The position numbers were made by a program, and so were the translations under genes. 64,000 bases of DNA from Lunularia cruciata (taxonomy: Eukaryota > Streptophyta > Marchantiopsida > Lunulariales > Lunulariaceae): positions 46,877,001 through 46,941,000 of the forward strand of contig OX419755.1 in NCBI GenBank assembly GCA_948567375.1, written 5' to 3'. The notes beneath the pieces are model-generated. The model had not been told where the DNA came from. It ran no database searches and worked only from the letters and a program-made list of their open reading frames with translations. The stretch's first letter is position 1; every line of letters starts with the position of its first letter. Positions 11,695 to 21,091 of the stretch are shown here, piece by piece.

Positions 11695-12114
11695 GAAATT
11701 GAGCTCTATGGAGTGGAGTTCTAATTTTCAATAGTGTAGTGATCAATTGGTTGAAATTCTTCAATCTACATCAACTACTTTGTTTCCAAGAGGTTCTCAT
11801 AGGAAGAGACTTGGTCTCCCTTGCATTAGATGGTATCATGTTGACTATAAAATGGCAAGGATCAAAGCTATGCATAGGTCTCTTGATAAGATTGCAACAA
11901 ATCAAGCTTTTGTCTCTTATAGAAAGTTGGTGAAGTGCTTGCAAGAAGCGTGCATTTTTGAGACTCAAGGAGGTTGAGTTGAACCCTGAACTGAGGAGCA
12001 ATCCCAAGGCTTTTTGGAAGAAGGTAACCATTAGATCTCCATCTCCATTGCTGGACCTAAAAGAGCTTTGTAACTATGTGAAGGATTTGTACTTTTTCCT
12101 TAATGCTCCAAGCA
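11695..12114 (+). mobile_element. LINE copy 3: endonuclease-RT linker fragment
   Basis: Plus-strand sequence matches the linker region seen at 844-534 (reverse). It includes FPRGSHRKRLGLPCIRWYHV (about 11790), a frame break near 11940, and the beginning of the RT domain ending at ...FLNAPS near 12110. It is flanked by X1 copy a on the left and the 3' tail of LINE copy 4 on the right. Confidence 0.75.
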
Positions 12115-13188
12115 TGAAACAATGAAATATAAAGCCCGGAAGACCCAAAGAGTCAAAAGGCTAAAAACACCATACAAAACACATGAAATGTGAGCCTAGG
12201 GCATCTGACCAATTTGTAACAAACTGGTTTGATGTAAACTAACCTTGGTCATGTACTTCCTTAATGCTAAAGCCTCAATCTCTAAGAGTGCTGAGAAATC
12301 ACTACAACTAATTTGATGTTTGACTCTGATCAACTGGTAACAAGAGCAGTCAATAAACACATGGTGCTCATCCTCAACTTTGCTCATAGTACAAAATTTT
12401 CAAAGTTGCATGGAGTGCTCTATCTGCTGCCAACTTCTTTGTTTTACTTTTAGTTTATGAGAGCTAGTTCTATATTGAGCAATAACATATCTAAGTGAAG
12501 TAGAAATCCTAACCAAGAGATAATATTGCTCACAATACATCAACATAGGATTTATAAAGTATTGATAGAACACCATCTTGGTATAGGGTTACTACCATAA
12601 GCAAAGAAAGAACTGCTCCTTGATCACTTCTCGTAGTGTAATTAATCTCTAATATAGCTCACAAACATTCCACCTTGAGGCCCATGCAATCAGATCTTAA
12701 AACCAACCAACAGATAGAGTGACACAAAATGCTTGCTAGGGAAGTCTTTCATTCTCCATGGACCTCACCTTAGTAGCATATGTGAGAGCTAGAACAAAGC
12801 TTTTGCCTCAAGAAGCAAAAACCTTGTTTCAGCAAGCAACAATACATAAGGAGTTTGAGTCTTCATCCCAAGTTCATCACACAGAAATAATTTTTGAACA
12901 TTCTCCACCTTTTGCCACCATGTCTCTTTAGTTTTGAACTAGTGTCTTGGAACCACTTGGTGTTGATATCATCTAGAGTTTTGGGAGTTGTCTCGGGGGT
13001 TAAGTTACTTGGGTTGCTTCTTATGCTGTTCTATGCCAGGATTATATTATCTTCACTCGTGATAGGTAAAAAGAGTACCTAAACCCCAAATTTGAGCACC
13101 ATAAAGAACCACCGGCTGCACAAGAGATCTTAACAAAACCTTTTTCAACTCCCATGTGGTAAGATGAGCAAGTCTAGAGCGATTCATG
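12115..13188 (-). mobile_element. LINE copy 4: C-terminal ORF2 and 3' end
   Basis: On the minus strand it runs from RT thumb sequence (about 13188) through the C-terminal cysteine-histidine region (SKVEDEHHVFIDCSCYQLIR, about 12380) to the 3' terminal tail at 12115 (ATGAAACAATGAAATAT reading +). A 142-bp foreign insertion lies at 12932-13073. Confidence 0.8.
12932..13073. other. 142-bp insertion of unknown origin in LINE copy 4
   Basis: Sister LINE copies read continuously across CTTAGTACTTGG here. In this copy, unrelated sequence starting TTTTGAACTAGTGTCTTGG and ending GTGATAGGTAAAAAG separates the two halves. There is no clear target duplication and no obvious match elsewhere in the window. 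It could be a fragment of another LTR element or a filler at a repaired break. Confidence 0.55.
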
Positions 13189-13266
13189 GCACCTAGCCTT
13201 GGATTTGCTCTGAAAATCTATGAAGTTGATTTCAAGTACTAACTCAAGAAGTTGGCCAATGGTAAG

Positions 13267-13357
13267 TTGGCCAAAGGCTCATGTTTCATGTGTTTTGTAT
13301 TGTGTTTTCACCCTTTTGACTCTTTGGGTCTTTTGGGCTTTATATTTCATTGTTCAT
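13267..13357 (+). mobile_element. Ultra-short LINE insertion (91 bp) with 7-bp target duplication
   Basis: This is only the last part of the LINE: ...TTTTGACTCTTTGGGTC...TTATATTTCATTGTTCAT. It splits LINE copy 5 at AATGGTAAG|GCTGAAG. TGGTAAG is present on both sides (13260-13266 and 13358-13364). It is a strongly 5'-truncated target-primed insertion. Confidence 0.85.
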
Positions 13358-13577
13358 TGGTAAGGCTGAAGACCTTGATGTACTTTGTATTGAACCTTTG
13401 AAGTTGGGTGGTAACCACTTGATTCCAATACTCACTTCTCTCTTGAATGAGGCAATCAAGTGTGGCTTTCCCAAAAGATGGTGCTTGAAGAAGATAGTTA
13501 CTATTCACAAGTTTGGCCAGAGAGATGTTGTCACCAACAATTGTACCATACTAGTTGGTAGTATCTTTGCCAAGTTG

Positions 13578-13655
13578 TGTTTTGTATTGGTTTTTCAGCC
13601 TTTTGACTCTTTGGGTCTTCCAAGCTTTATAATTCATTGTTTCATTGTTTCATTG
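13578..13655 (+). mobile_element. Ultra-short LINE insertion (about 78 bp)
   Basis: The 3' end of the LINE (TGTTTTGTATTGG... to TTTCATTGTTTCATTG) is inserted into GCCAAGTTG|TATGGTC of LINE copy 5. Only about 3 bp (TTG) are shared at both edges, so the duplication is short or masked by the tail repeat. Confidence 0.75.
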
Positions 13656-13672
13656 TATGGTCAAATTTTGAA

Positions 13673-13786
13673 CAATGAACAATGAAATATAAAGCCCGGA
13701 AGACCCAAAGAGTCAAAAGGTTGAAAACACAATACAAAGCACATGAAGTGTGAGCCTAGGCAAGAGCCTATGGCATCTGACCAATG
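13673..13786 (-). mobile_element. LINE copy 6: 3' end only (about 114 bp)
   Basis: This is a reverse-oriented LINE 3' end beginning with ACAATGAACAATGAAATAT and ending at GCATCTGACCAATG. It cuts LINE copy 5 on the left and abuts plus-strand LINE copy 7 on the right. Confidence 0.75.
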
Positions 13787-14388
13787 TTCAATGCCCCTCT
13801 TACCACATGGGATTTGAAGATGGTGTTGTTCAGACCTCTTGTGCAGCCGGTGGTTCTCTATGGTGCTCAAATTTGGAGTCCAAGTACTAAGAAGACATGG
13901 TGGCAAAAGGTGGAGAAAGTATAGAAATTGTTTTTGTGTGATGAACTTGGGGTGGGGACTCAAAAACTCCCTATGTATTGTTGCTTGTTGAAATAGGGTT
14001 TTTGCCTCTTGAGGCTGAAGCTCATTTTTAGCTCTCACATATACCACTAAGGTGAGGTCCATGGAGCACGAGAGACTTCCATACCAAGCATTTTGTGTCA
14101 CTCTATCTGTTGGTTGGTAAACAGATCTGGTTGCATGGGCCACAAGGTGGAATGTTTATGAGTGACATTAGAGATTGGAGCCTATTGCATTACAAGAAGT
14201 GATCAAGGAGCAGTTCATACTTTGCTTATGGAAGCAACATGGTACCAAGATGGTGTTCTATCAGAAGTTTGTAAATCCTATGTTGGTGTATTGTGAGCAA
14301 GATTATCTCTTGGCTAGGATTTCTACTTCACTTAGACATGTTATTGCTCAATATAGAACTAGTTCTTATAAACTAAAAGTAGAACAAA
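13787..14388 (+). mobile_element. LINE copy 7: C-terminal ORF2 fragment
   Basis: The plus strand codes for PVVLYGAQIWS (about 13845), KVEKVQKLFLCDELGVGTQ-like sequence (about 13910) and further C-terminal sequence with several stops, to about 14388. There the reverse tail of LINE copy 8 begins. Confidence 0.75.
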
Positions 14389-14547
14389 AAAATAATGAAA
14401 TAATGAAATATAAAGCTTGGAAGACCCAAAGAGTCAAAAGGCTAAAAATAAAATATAAAACACACAAAATGTGAGCCTAGGCCAAAGCCTAGGGCATCTG
14501 ACCAATCTATTACAAATTTTTCTGATGGAAACTAATCTCCATCATAT

Positions 14548-14675
14548 CAATTGCTCTTCTCTTACACATTGGTCAAATGTCCTAGGCTCTTACCTAGGCT
14601 CACACTTCATGTGTTTTGTATTGTGTTTTCAGCCTTTTGACTCTTTGGGTCATTCAGGCTTCATATTTCATTGTT
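14548..14675 (+). mobile_element. Ultra-short LINE insertion (128 bp) with 6-bp target duplication
   Basis: A LINE 3' end (GGTCAAATGTCCTAGGCTC... to TTTCATTGTT) lies inside LINE copy 8, in opposite orientation. TCATAT occurs at 14542-14547 and again at 14676-14681, and removal restores CATCATATACTTCCC as in sister copies. Confidence 0.85.
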
Positions 14676-14690
14676 TCATATACTTCCCTA

Positions 14691-14713
14691 ATTGTTTCAT
14701 TGTATATCATTGT
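14691..14713 (+). mobile_element. Tail-only LINE insertion (about 23 bp)
   Basis: Sister copies read CTTCCCTAATGC; here CTTCCCTA is followed by ATTGTTTCATTGTATATC and then ATGC resumes. The extra bases are the LINE tail repeat alone. It could also be slippage or filler DNA. Confidence 0.5.
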
Positions 14714-15158
14714 AATGCTTAAGCTTCAATTTGTAAGAGAGTTGAGAAATCACTACAAGTAATCTGATGTCAAACTCTAATCTTCATGTAACAAGGGCAA
14801 TCAACAAACACTTGGTGCTCATCCTCAACTTTGCTCATAGTACACAGTTTGCAAAGTTGCATGGAGTGCTCTATCTTTTGCCAATGTCCTTGTTATACTT
14901 CTAGTCTATGAGAACTAGTTCCATACTGAGCAATAACATGTCTAAGTGAAGTAGAAATCCTAGCCAAGAGATAATCTTGCTCACAAAACACCAACATAGG
15001 ATTTACAAACTATTGATAGAACACCATCTTGGTACCGGATTGCTGCTATAAATGAAGTAAGAACTGCTCCTTGATCACTTCTTGTAGTGCAATAGGCTCC
15101 AATCTCCAATGTTGCTCACAAACATTCTACCTTGTGGCCCATGCAATCAGATCTGTAT

Positions 15159-15457
15159 AAAACAATGAAATAATGAAATATAAAGCCTGGAAGACCCAAA
15201 GAGTCAAAAGGTTGGAAACACAATACAAAACACATGAAATATGAGCCTAAGCAAGAGCCTAGGGCATCTGACCAATCTATAACAAATTGGTCCAGTGTAA
15301 ACTAAACTCCGTCATATACTTCCTTAATGCTAAAGCTTCAACATGTAAGAGAGTTGAGAAATCACAACAAGTAATCTAATGTCTAAATCTGATCTGCATG
15401 TAACAAGAGAAATCAACAAACACATGGTGCTCATCCTTGACTTTGCTCATAGTGCAC
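15159..15457 (-). mobile_element. LINE copy 10: 3' end (about 300 bp) nested in LINE copy 8
   Basis: A reverse LINE 3' end from the AACAATGAAATAATG tail to TTGCTCATAGTGCAC interrupts copy 8 between ATCTGTATA and ACCAATAGATAG, which are adjacent in sister copies. No intact target duplication is visible. Confidence 0.75.
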
Positions 15458-17886
15458 GAACCAATAGATAGAGTGGCACAAAATGCTTGGTATGGAAGTC
15501 TCTCATGCTCCATGGACCTCACCTTAGTACTTATATGTGTGAGCTAAGAACAAAGCTTTAGCCTCCAGAGGTAAAAACCTCATTTCAGCAAGCAACAATA
15601 CATTAGGAGTTTGAGTCTCACCCCAAGTTCATCACAAAAAAACAATTTTTGAACTTTCTCCACCTTTTGCCACCATGTCTTCTTAGTACTTGGACCCCAA
15701 ATCTCAACACCATAGAGAACCACCGGCTACACAAGAGATCTAAACAACACCTTCTTCAACTCACAAGTGGTAAGATGAGCAAGTCTAGAGCAATTCATGG
15801 GTGAATACAAAGCTCTAAACCCTACATTGATTCTCATCTTCACACAAGTAGACCAACTATAGTCATGAGAAAACTCAAGACCTAAGTACTTATACAAAGA
15901 AACCTGCTCCAATTGCTGTCCATAAAAAAAGAAAGGTGTGACACATTTAAAACCCACCACAATCACCTTGGACTTGCAAGGTTCACCTCCATCTTTGTTT
16001 GATTGCCAAAGCAAAGAAAAGAATCCAACAACTTCCGTAAAATCTATGGATTGGTGGAGAGGAGCACTACATCATTTGCATAAAGGAGTGCATGTATCAT
16101 AAAGAGCCAACCTATACACTAGTAGCTCCAGCTTCCATGAGTAGTCTCTCTAGATTATTGATAAAGATTCCAAATAGAGTTGGAGATAGAGAGCAACCTT
16201 GAATCACACCCATTGTGCTAAGGATATCTTGAGAGCTCAAAGATGAAAGTCCCACAGCCACTTTCTCATAGATTTTGGAGATAGCACCAATCAGATCAGT
16301 TGAAACACCAACTTTAGTAAGTCTCTAACTTAAAGATTTCCCAAGCACCTTATCAAAGGCCTTGATGAAATCAATAAATGAAACATAGAGAGCTCTCCCA
16401 ACACCCTTAGATTTCCACCACAAAACATGGAGTACCAATAGGTGGTCCTAAGTACTAAACCTTGATTTGAAACCAGCTTGGCACTTAGCTTGAATTTGTA
16501 CTTTTCAGCTCAAGTACTCAACCTAGACTCCAAAATTCGACTATACAACTTGGCAAAGATACTACAAACTAGTATGGTATGGTAATTAGTCACAACATCT
16601 CCTTTGCCAGACTTGTGAATAGGAACTACCCTCTTGAAGCACCATCTATCAGAAAAGCCACACTTGATTGCCTCATTCAAATGAGAAGTAGTACTAAAAT
16701 CAGATGGCTACCATCCCACTTCAAAAGCTCAACATATAGTCCATCAAGGTCTTCAGCCTTACCATTGGCCAACTTCTTGAGTTGGTACTTGGTATCAACT
16801 TCAGAGATAATGAGAGCAAATCCAAGACAAGGTGCCATGCTTGGAGCATCATGGAAAAAGTATAGATCCTTCACATAGTCACAAAGCTTGTTTAGGTCCA
16901 ACAATGGAGATGGGAATCTGATGGTTACCTTCTTTCAAAAAGCCTTGGGATTGCTCCTCATTTTAGTGCTCAACTCAACCTCCTTGAGTCTCAAAAATGC
17001 CCGCTTTTTGCACTTCACCACCTTTTTGTACAAAACAAAGGCCTGATTTTGCGCAATTTGATCAAGAGACCAATCCATAACTTTGATCCTTGCCATTTTG
17101 CAATTAGTATCATACCACCTATTGCAAGGGAGACCGGGTCTCTTCTTGTGAGAACCTCTTGGAAACAAAGTAGTTGATGTAGATTGAAGAAGTTCAACCA
17201 ATTGATCACTATGTTGTTGAAAATCAGAACTCCACTCCATAGAACTCAATTTCTCTTGGATAGCTTGTTGGTACAAATCTCTCTTGAGGAAATCTAGACA
17301 AAGTTTCCCTCTAAAGGCATGGTCAACAAGTAATGTGGTTCTATTGAAGCAAGGAAGAAGGATGGTACAAGATTGATGTGCATGGTCAAATTCTGGTTGA
17401 GGATCTCAAACAGCAAAATCTGAGACAATGTGTATATCATTAGCTGAAGTGAGCATATAATCTATGGTGCTTGATCCACCTGAGGCAAAGCTTGTGCTTT
17501 TACAAGTTTATGGAAATTGAGAAAGGCCATTCAAGACCTTCAAGCTACAGATGGTACCAAAGCTCAAAAGGCACTCACTCATGGGGTTGGACACAAGGTC
17601 TTTGAAAGAGCAGGACCAAGCACTAGAATGGTCTATCAAGCTGTGAAAAGGATCATTCTCAAGGTCACTCAACTCACAGATCTGAGAGGCTTGGATCCTA
17701 GAATTGAAATCACCAAGAACAAATACTATGCCTTTATTTTTGAAACTCCAACACATCCTTTGTCAAGGAGTGGAAAGGTTGCATGGTGTTGAGAGCTCCA
17801 CTTGAATAGATAGGTGATGTCAATGGAGCAAAGTAAAAAACATGAGCTCTTAGCTGCAAGAGCATGAGGTTGAGAAGGAGAACCAA

Positions 17887-18270
17887 TTGGTCAGAATGAA
17901 GAACTTGAGGATTTCAGATTTGCCAGAGACTGAGAAGGAAGACACCAAGGCCATAGTATGTGAGTTTCTTACTGATACTTTGAGAGTCCATGATCCTCAA
18001 ATTTTGCAAGCATATAGATTGGGACAACAAGGTGCACAACCAAGAAGCATTTTGGTGAGGGTTGGCTTAGAAACTCAGAGAAATTTAGAGATGCAAAAAA
18101 TGCTATACTAAAGGGACGGTGTATCTAGTTAGACCTTGATCTCACATCTTTCCTGTGGCAAGCAAAGAAGGGAGAATTAGCAAAAGTGAAGGAGGCTCAA
18201 CAAGCAAGTTTTGTCGCATTCTTGAGAGAAAATAGAGTGGTGATCACCCAAAGGAAGTTGTCAACTACCG
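17887..18270 (+). pseudogene. LINE ORF1 protein, RRM-like and C-terminal parts
   Basis: The sequence VRMKNLRISDLPETEKEDTK, then a VCEFL...LRVHDPQILQAYRLG block, then PRSILVRVGLE, follows the layout of the L1 ORF1p RRM domain (NLRI.G.PE, AHR.G, PR.I.V.F). It ends with a C-terminal block WQAKKGELAKVKEAQQASF about 18160-18210 and AFLRENRVVIT. ORF1p binds the element RNA in L1. A frame break lies near 18100. Upstream coiled-coil sequence is missing here but present in the copies at 43268 and 50363. I see no CCHC knuckle, which plant L1 ORF1 proteins usually have. Confidence 0.6.
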
Positions 18271-18290
18271 TATAGCAATTCTAGACCCTT

Positions 18291-18647
18291 AGAGTGTTGT
18301 TTTGGAATGTTCATGGTCTCACACATACCAAGTACTCAAGCACTAAACTTGTGTGGGATGGTGCTGATCTGATCAATCTTGTGGAGACATTGGAACATGA
18401 AGGAAACACCATTCAAGACATTGAAAGATTCACTTTTGTTGGTTCAACCGGGAGCAAGCGGAGGCAGCATAGAGGAAGGGGCTTTGGAGGTATTGCTACT
18501 TACGTCAGATTTGGCTTTGAAAAATCAGTCTCTTTGATAGGCCAAGACTCAAGTGGACAATACCAATGGTTGAAGATTGGAGGAGTTGTTACACCTTGCT
18601 TCCTTGTTTGTTACTTTGCTCCATTGACATCACAATCTACTCAAGTG
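18291..18647 (+). pseudogene. LINE endonuclease (APE type), N-terminal part
   Basis: The frame shows LFWNVHGL (the Asn of motif I), LINLVETLEHEG (probable catalytic Glu), GFGGIATYVRFGF and CYFAPLTS, the expected order for an apurinic-endonuclease-like domain that nicks target DNA for LINE integration. It is cut before the GDFNAR and SDH motifs, which are seen in other copies (for example near 49020 and 48740). Confidence 0.75.
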
Positions 18648-19935
18648 TGGACATGTGAATGTAAAGATACTATATTCCAAATCTATAGTGCACAAAGCTA
18701 CCAAAGGCTGCAAAAATTCAGGAACCTAGAGCTCCAAATCTATTCTCTCAACTCTATCCAGAATTTTTCAATATAAGGCTTTGAGTGAGGTGATTCTAAT
18801 GACACAAAGATCACTTCATTTGGATCATTGAGTACAAAGATACAACAATTTGAATTTACACTTCCACAATGAACAAGTCATAGATTTCAAACTATCAAAA
18901 CTTTCTTTTCTGACCTCTAATTGCAACAAATAAGACATTAATAGAATTTGTGCACAATACTCTTTTTATTTACACAAAAACCACTTGATTTGGACCTATA
19001 GGTATAGAGCAATCCTACTTCACATGTACAGATTTTAACACCAAGTACTTGGAAGTGTCACAATGAAACAAATGGTCATATCATCTGCCTTGGTTATTCA
19101 AATTCTGTAAATATGGATTCAATAGGAAGCTCAAGACTATTTGATTTTTTTGACACAAAAAGCACCTGTATTGGATTTGTAAATGAAGAGAAATGGTCAT
19201 GCAAAGTTGGTACTCCAAACATCATGATGCACGAGATGTGACAAAATGAGAATTGTCACCAATGCTTGCTCAGACCTCCATATGCTGCAAGCTTGGCAAT
19301 AATAGATAGCTTGTTAGTCACAAATTCTATTGCAGTAATTGTCATTGGATTTGCTCTTGTAACCGAAGAGAAATACCCCTCCAAATTCTTGCACAATCAC
19401 ATAGATTGCTCAAAGCTTCCTCAAAATGCAAAACTTTAGAACTCTTTGTGTACTTCCCCAAACTGTACAAGCTTAAGCTTGAAAGCAAGCTCTCAGCATG
19501 TAGCTTCCAATGAGACCTCAATCACTTCATTTTCTCAAGTATTGGCATAGATACAGTCATTTAAAATTGCAATTCAAACCCTAAAATCTGCCAAAGATGA
19601 CAGAATTCAAATCCTTGTAACTTGCACAGATGTGGTCTTCAATCGTGCTTGCTATCAATCAAAAGAGTTGATCAAGTCTCATCCAGTGCCACAAAAATCA
19701 CTTGATTTGGACTGCAAATGGTGAAGAAACGATGTCTCAAATATAGATCTTGTGTCAAAAAATTCAATCACTCATAAATCCATAATCAAAGCTCTGAATA
19801 GTGTAACCTTGGTTGTCATGGAAAGCTCTTGGTAAGGCGCTTCTAACAAGGTTGTAATTGCAAAGTTTCAACTTGTAAGTGTTGAGATATGACATGCCAA
19901 AGTTTTGGGAAATCTCCTCTCTCAAAATTTTGAAA
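18648..19935 (-). repeat. Y repeat (LINE 5' leader-like), inverted inside LINE copies 11/12
   Basis: About 1.29 kb without coding potential. Three related copies lie at 39317-40434 (plus), 43269-44605 and 50364-51548 (minus). The last two run straight into the ATG of LINE ORF1, so Y is most simply the LINE 5' untranslated leader. Its outer end is TTTCAAAATTTTGAGAGAGG on the minus strand. Here it lies in the opposite orientation to its LINE flanks and replaces the 3' endonuclease and most of the RT. Confidence 0.65.
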
Positions 19936-21091
19936 CCTTCTCAAAATCAGAAACAAAGATGGAGGTCAACCTTGACAAGTCCAAGGTGATTGTGGTGGGT
20001 TCTAAAGGTGTCACACCTTTATTTTTTTATGGACAGCAATTGGAGCAAGTTTCTTCTTATAGGTACTTAGTTCTTGAGTTTTCTCATGACTATAGTTGGT
20101 CCACTTGTGCGAAAATGAGAATCAATGCAAGGTTTAGAGCTTTGTATTCAGTCATGAATTGCTCTAGACTTGTTCATCTTACCACATGGGAGTTGAAGAA
20201 GGTGTTTTTCAAATCTCTTGTGAAGCTGGTGATTCTCTATGGCGTTAAGATTTTGGGGTCCAAGTACTAAGAAGACATGGTGGCAAAAGGTGGAGAAAGT
20301 TCAGAAATTATGTTCGTGTGATGAACTTGGGGTGAGGACTCAAACTCTTTATGTATTGTTGCTTGCTGAAACAAGTTTTTTGCCTCTTTAGGCTGAAGCT
20401 TTGTTCTTAGCTCTCACATATGCCACTAAGGTGAGGGCCATGGAGCATGAGAGACTTCCCTACCAAGCTTTTTGTGCCACTCTATCTATTGGTTGGTATA
20501 CAGATCTGATTGCATGGGTCACAAGGTAGAATATTTATGAGCAACATTGGAGATTGGAGCTTATTGCACTATGAGAAGTGATCAAGGAGCAGTTCTTACT
20601 TTGCTTATGGCAGCAACCTAGTACCAAGATGGTGTTCTATCAGCAGTTTGTAAATCCTATGTTGGTAAATTATGAGCAAGATTATCTCTTGACTAAGATT
20701 TCTACTTCACTTAGACATATTATTGCTCAATATAGAACTGGTTCCCATAAACTAGAAGTAGAACAAGGACGTTGGCAAAAAATAGAGCACTCCATGCAAC
20801 TTTGTAAATTATGTACTATGAGCAAAGTTGAGGAGCATAATGTGTTTGTTGATTGCCCTTGTTACATGCAGATCAGAGTTAGACATCAAATTAATTGTAG
20901 TGATTTCTCAACTCTCTTAAGGGTTGAAGCTTTAGTGTTAGGGAAGTATATGATGGAGATTATTTTACATCGGACCAATTTGTGATTGGTCAGATGCCCT
21001 AGGCTCACATTTGATGTTTTTTGTATTGTATTTTCAGCCTTTTGACTCTTTGGGTCTATGGGGCTTTATATTTCATTGTTTCATTGTTTCA
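19936..21091 (+). mobile_element. LINE copy 12: RT C-terminal region to complete 3' end
   Basis: The plus strand codes for MEVNLDKSKVIVVGSKGVTP (about 19960), then SSYRYLVLEFSHDYSWSTC, ARFRALYSVMNCSRLVHL and, near 20780-20900, the Cys/His tail LCKLCTMSKVEEHNVFVDCP. The 3' end has TTTTGACTCTTTGGGTC and finishes with three TTTCATTG-type repeats at 21069-21091. This is the clearest forward view of the family's 3' end. There is no poly(A). Confidence 0.85.

Larger units (their letters stand above)
13189..13672 (+). mobile_element. LINE copy 5: N-terminal RT fragment with two nested LINE-tail insertions
   Basis: The plus strand codes for the RT start (LGFALKIYEVDFKY, KLANGK, then AEDLDVLCIEPLKLGGNHL after the first insertion) up to KLYGQIL near 13670. 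Two short LINE 3' ends interrupt it, at 13267-13357 and about 13578-13655. Removing them restores alignment to sister copies. Confidence 0.75.
14389..17838 (-). mobile_element. LINE copy 8: long ORF2 copy (endonuclease to 3' end)
   Basis: This is one of the longest ORF2 copies. On the minus strand: endonuclease (about 17838-17280; SRIQASQICELSDLENDPFH near 17700), linker (17276-16935; FPRGSHKKRPGLPCNRWYDT), RT (about 16904-15727) and C-terminal region to the tail at 14389. The palm box reads YAND instead of YADD (about 16073-16084), so catalysis would be lost. It is interrupted by a plus-strand LINE tail (14548-14675), a tail-only insert (about 14691-14713) and LINE copy 10 (15159-15457). Many frameshifts are present. 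Confidence 0.85.
17840..18647 (+). mobile_element. LINE copy 11: ORF1 C-terminal half and endonuclease N-terminal half
   Basis: This plus-strand copy covers the junction of ORF1 and ORF2. It begins with LEELRISDL-type ORF1 sequence at about 17880 and passes into the endonuclease near 18290, ending at about 18647 where it joins inverted Y repeat. The spacing shows that ORF2 starts within a few dozen bases of the ORF1 end. Confidence 0.8.

Noticed and set aside
17508-17792. Plus-strand ORF over LINE copy 8
   Set aside because: Antisense shadow of the LINE endonuclease; similar shadows occur at 1197, 41870 and 48866.
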